A stretch of 44,836 bases of DNA, taken from NCBI RefSeq assembly GCF_002964045.1, contig NZ_POPB01000679.1, positions 1 to 44,836 of the forward strand, read 5' to 3'. Shown here piece by piece: positions 43,622 to 44,836 of this stretch. The DNA is from Streptococcus suis (GTDB lineage: Bacteria; Bacillota; Bacilli; Lactobacillales; Streptococcaceae). The notes below the pieces were generated by a model, which did not search any database, had not been told where the DNA came from, and worked only from the letters and a program-made list of their open reading frames with translations. A program made the position numbers and the translations under genes. Every line of letters begins with the position of its first letter. Position 1 is the first letter of the stretch.

Positions 43622-44836
43622 AATTCTCAAAGTAAGTTCTAGTCTAGCCCAAAAACTGGAAATTAGACTGAGACAAGGAAATAAGGTAGAACTTACTATG
43701 GGACAAGTTGGTAACTGATAATGAAAAACAAACACTTAACTCTCTCTGATCGCAACGATATTCAAATAGGAATCGAACAACTTAAGTCCTTCTCAGCTAT
43801 CGCTGTTAAGCTAGGAAAAGATCCGTCCACAATCTCAAAAGAAGTTCGGAGAAATCGAGTGGTTAAAGAAAATTCTGTGACATCTAATTGTGAGACCTGC
43901 CCTCTACTCAAAAAGGCTCCCTACGTTTGTAATGCTTGTCCGAAAAAGAGAAGCAATTGTGGATACCAGAAACAGTTCTACTACGCAAAAAGAGCTCAGC
44001 TTGATTATGAAGCTAAGCTCTCAGATTCGAGAACAGGTGTTGCCCTAAACAAGGAAGAATTCTATCGCATGGACGAGATTGTCTCTTCTTCCATCCAAAA
44101 GGGACAACACCTCAACCACATCATCGCCTCAAACGAACTTTCGGCATCCAGAGCTTCTATCTATCGTTACCTTGAAAAAGGCTATCTGTCCACAAAGCCC
44201 ATTGATTTCCCCCGTGTCGTGAAATTCAGAAAGCGGAGAACCAGAAACCTCCAACCCATTCCTAAAACTGCCAAAGAAGGACGGTCTTACGAGGACTTCC
44301 AACGCTTCCTCACAGAGAAAGGAATCAGCTATTGGCTGGAAATGGACACCGTTACTGGACGGATCGGCGGAAAGGTACTTCTCACCTTCAACCTCTCCTT
44401 CTGTAACTTTATCTTCGCTCGATTACTTGATAATAAAACAGCTAATGAGGTCGCTAAACACCTCTACGCTATCAAGAATGACCTACATCAGAAAGAGAGA
44501 GACTTCTGCGAACTATTCCCTGTCATTCTGACCGACAATGGCGGTGAGTTCGCCAGAGTAGACGATATCGAAATGGATGTTCGTGGAGAATCTAAACTCT
44601 TCTTCTGTGACCCAAATCGTTCTGACCAGAAGGGGAGAATTGAGAAGAATCATACACTCATCAGAGACATTCTTCCTAAAGGAACTAACTTTGATAGCTT
44701 GACACAGGATGACATCAACCTAGTTTGTTCGCATGTCAACAGCGTCAAACGAGCTGCTTTCAACGGAAAATCCGCTTATGAACTCTTTACATTTACCTAC
44801 GGTGAGGAATTAGCAACACTTCTGGGTATCTCTAAA
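43622..44836 (+). mobile_element. IS30-family insertion sequence, cut off by the window end
   Basis: The left end ATTCTCAAAGTAAGTTCTAG (43622-43641) is the inverted form of ends seen at 71-88 and 249-268. A transposase frame begins at 43721 and is open to the last base. The right end lies outside the window. Confidence 0.85.
43721..44836 (+). CDS. IS30-family transposase (partial, runs off the window)
   Basis: 372 codons are open to the window end. The N-terminal HTH includes FSAIAVKLGKDPSTISKEVRRNR (about residues 25-47), followed by a Cys-rich segment with CETC, CNAC and C that probably binds zinc. The DDE catalytic residues are D209 (EMDTVTG), D272 (LTDNGGEF) and E308 (GRIEKNHT), with D-E spacing of 35. 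No frameshift is visible, so the copy may be active. Confidence 0.92.
   Translation, partial: MKNKHLTLSDRNDIQIGIEQLKSFSAIAVKLGKDPSTISKEVRRNRVVKENSVTSNCETCPLLKKAPYVCNACPKKRSNCGYQKQFYYAKRAQLDYEAKLSDSRTGVALNKEEFYRMDEIVSSSIQKGQHLNHIIASNELSASRASIYRYLEKGYLSTKPIDFPRVVKFRKRRTRNLQPIPKTAKEGRSYEDFQRFLTEKGISYWLEMDTVTGRIGGKVLLTFNLSFCNFIFARLLDNKTANEVAKHLYAIKNDLHQKERDFCELFPVILTDNGGEFARVDDIEMDVRGESKLFFCDPNRSDQKGRIEKNHTLIRDILPKGTNFDSLTQDDINLVCSHVNSVKRAAFNGKSAYELFTFTYGEELATLLGISK

Overview
The window reads as a low-G+C streptococcal chromosome, most likely Streptococcus suis. This rests on the str operon order rpsL-rpsG-fusA, the rpoB-rpoC pair behind pbp1b, an adcRCBA zinc locus, a seven-gene comG(comY) pilus operon, competence cin-boxes, and BOX-like repeats. 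The species name is inference; no search was run. Most genes are on the minus strand.

Layout. 1-383 holds remnants of IS30-type ends, then a membrane-anchored glycerophosphodiesterase gene. 1746-4939 is the str operon. 5170-7173 is groES-groEL with a CtsR box and a perfect CIRCE. 7283-11145 holds a small membrane protein, competence ssbB with its cin-box, a DUF2785 gene, and an operon of DUF4651, thioredoxin, DUF1002 and ytpR. pepA (11594-12655) is bracketed by two type I toxin-antitoxin loci too small for ordinary gene callers: an Fst-family locus (about 11227-11509) and a holin-like toxin locus (about 12835-13185). 13294-15855 is an LPXTG surface protein of the SEC10/PgrA type. folT-folC follow (15996-17860), then ackA, a SAM methyltransferase and comGA-comGG (18720-24910). 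An S66 peptidase and a DUF1033 gene precede rpoC, rpoB and pbp1b (26559-37113). The right part holds tyrS, a HIT protein, a CopZ-like protein and copY without copA, and adcA-adcB-adcC-adcR. The window ends inside an IS30-family transposase gene.

The most unusual structures are RNA or repeat based. (1) The THF riboswitch of folT is split: its 5' half (18207-18266) and 3' half (17904-17933) still pair perfectly in P2, but a 217-bp BOX-like element and about 55 further bases lie between them. (2) The rpoB leader is about 745 nt long. It starts at a strong promoter just after the pbp1b stop, contains a terminator-like hairpin, and then carries four tandem copies of a structured RNA unit whose outer stems covary between copies. 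(3) Modular BOX-like elements occur four times, carrying one to three palindrome-GTTGGAAATAA-palindrome cassettes; one supplies the stop codon of comGG. (4) Two complete type I toxin-antitoxin loci have recognisable promoters, terminators and antisense RNAs.

Regulatory logic visible in the sequence: heat shock (HrcA and CtsR on groE), competence (ComX cin-boxes at ssbB and comGA), zinc (AdcR box at adcR), copper (cop box in the copY promoter), and folate (riboswitch with a Shine-Dalgarno-sequestering hairpin at folT).
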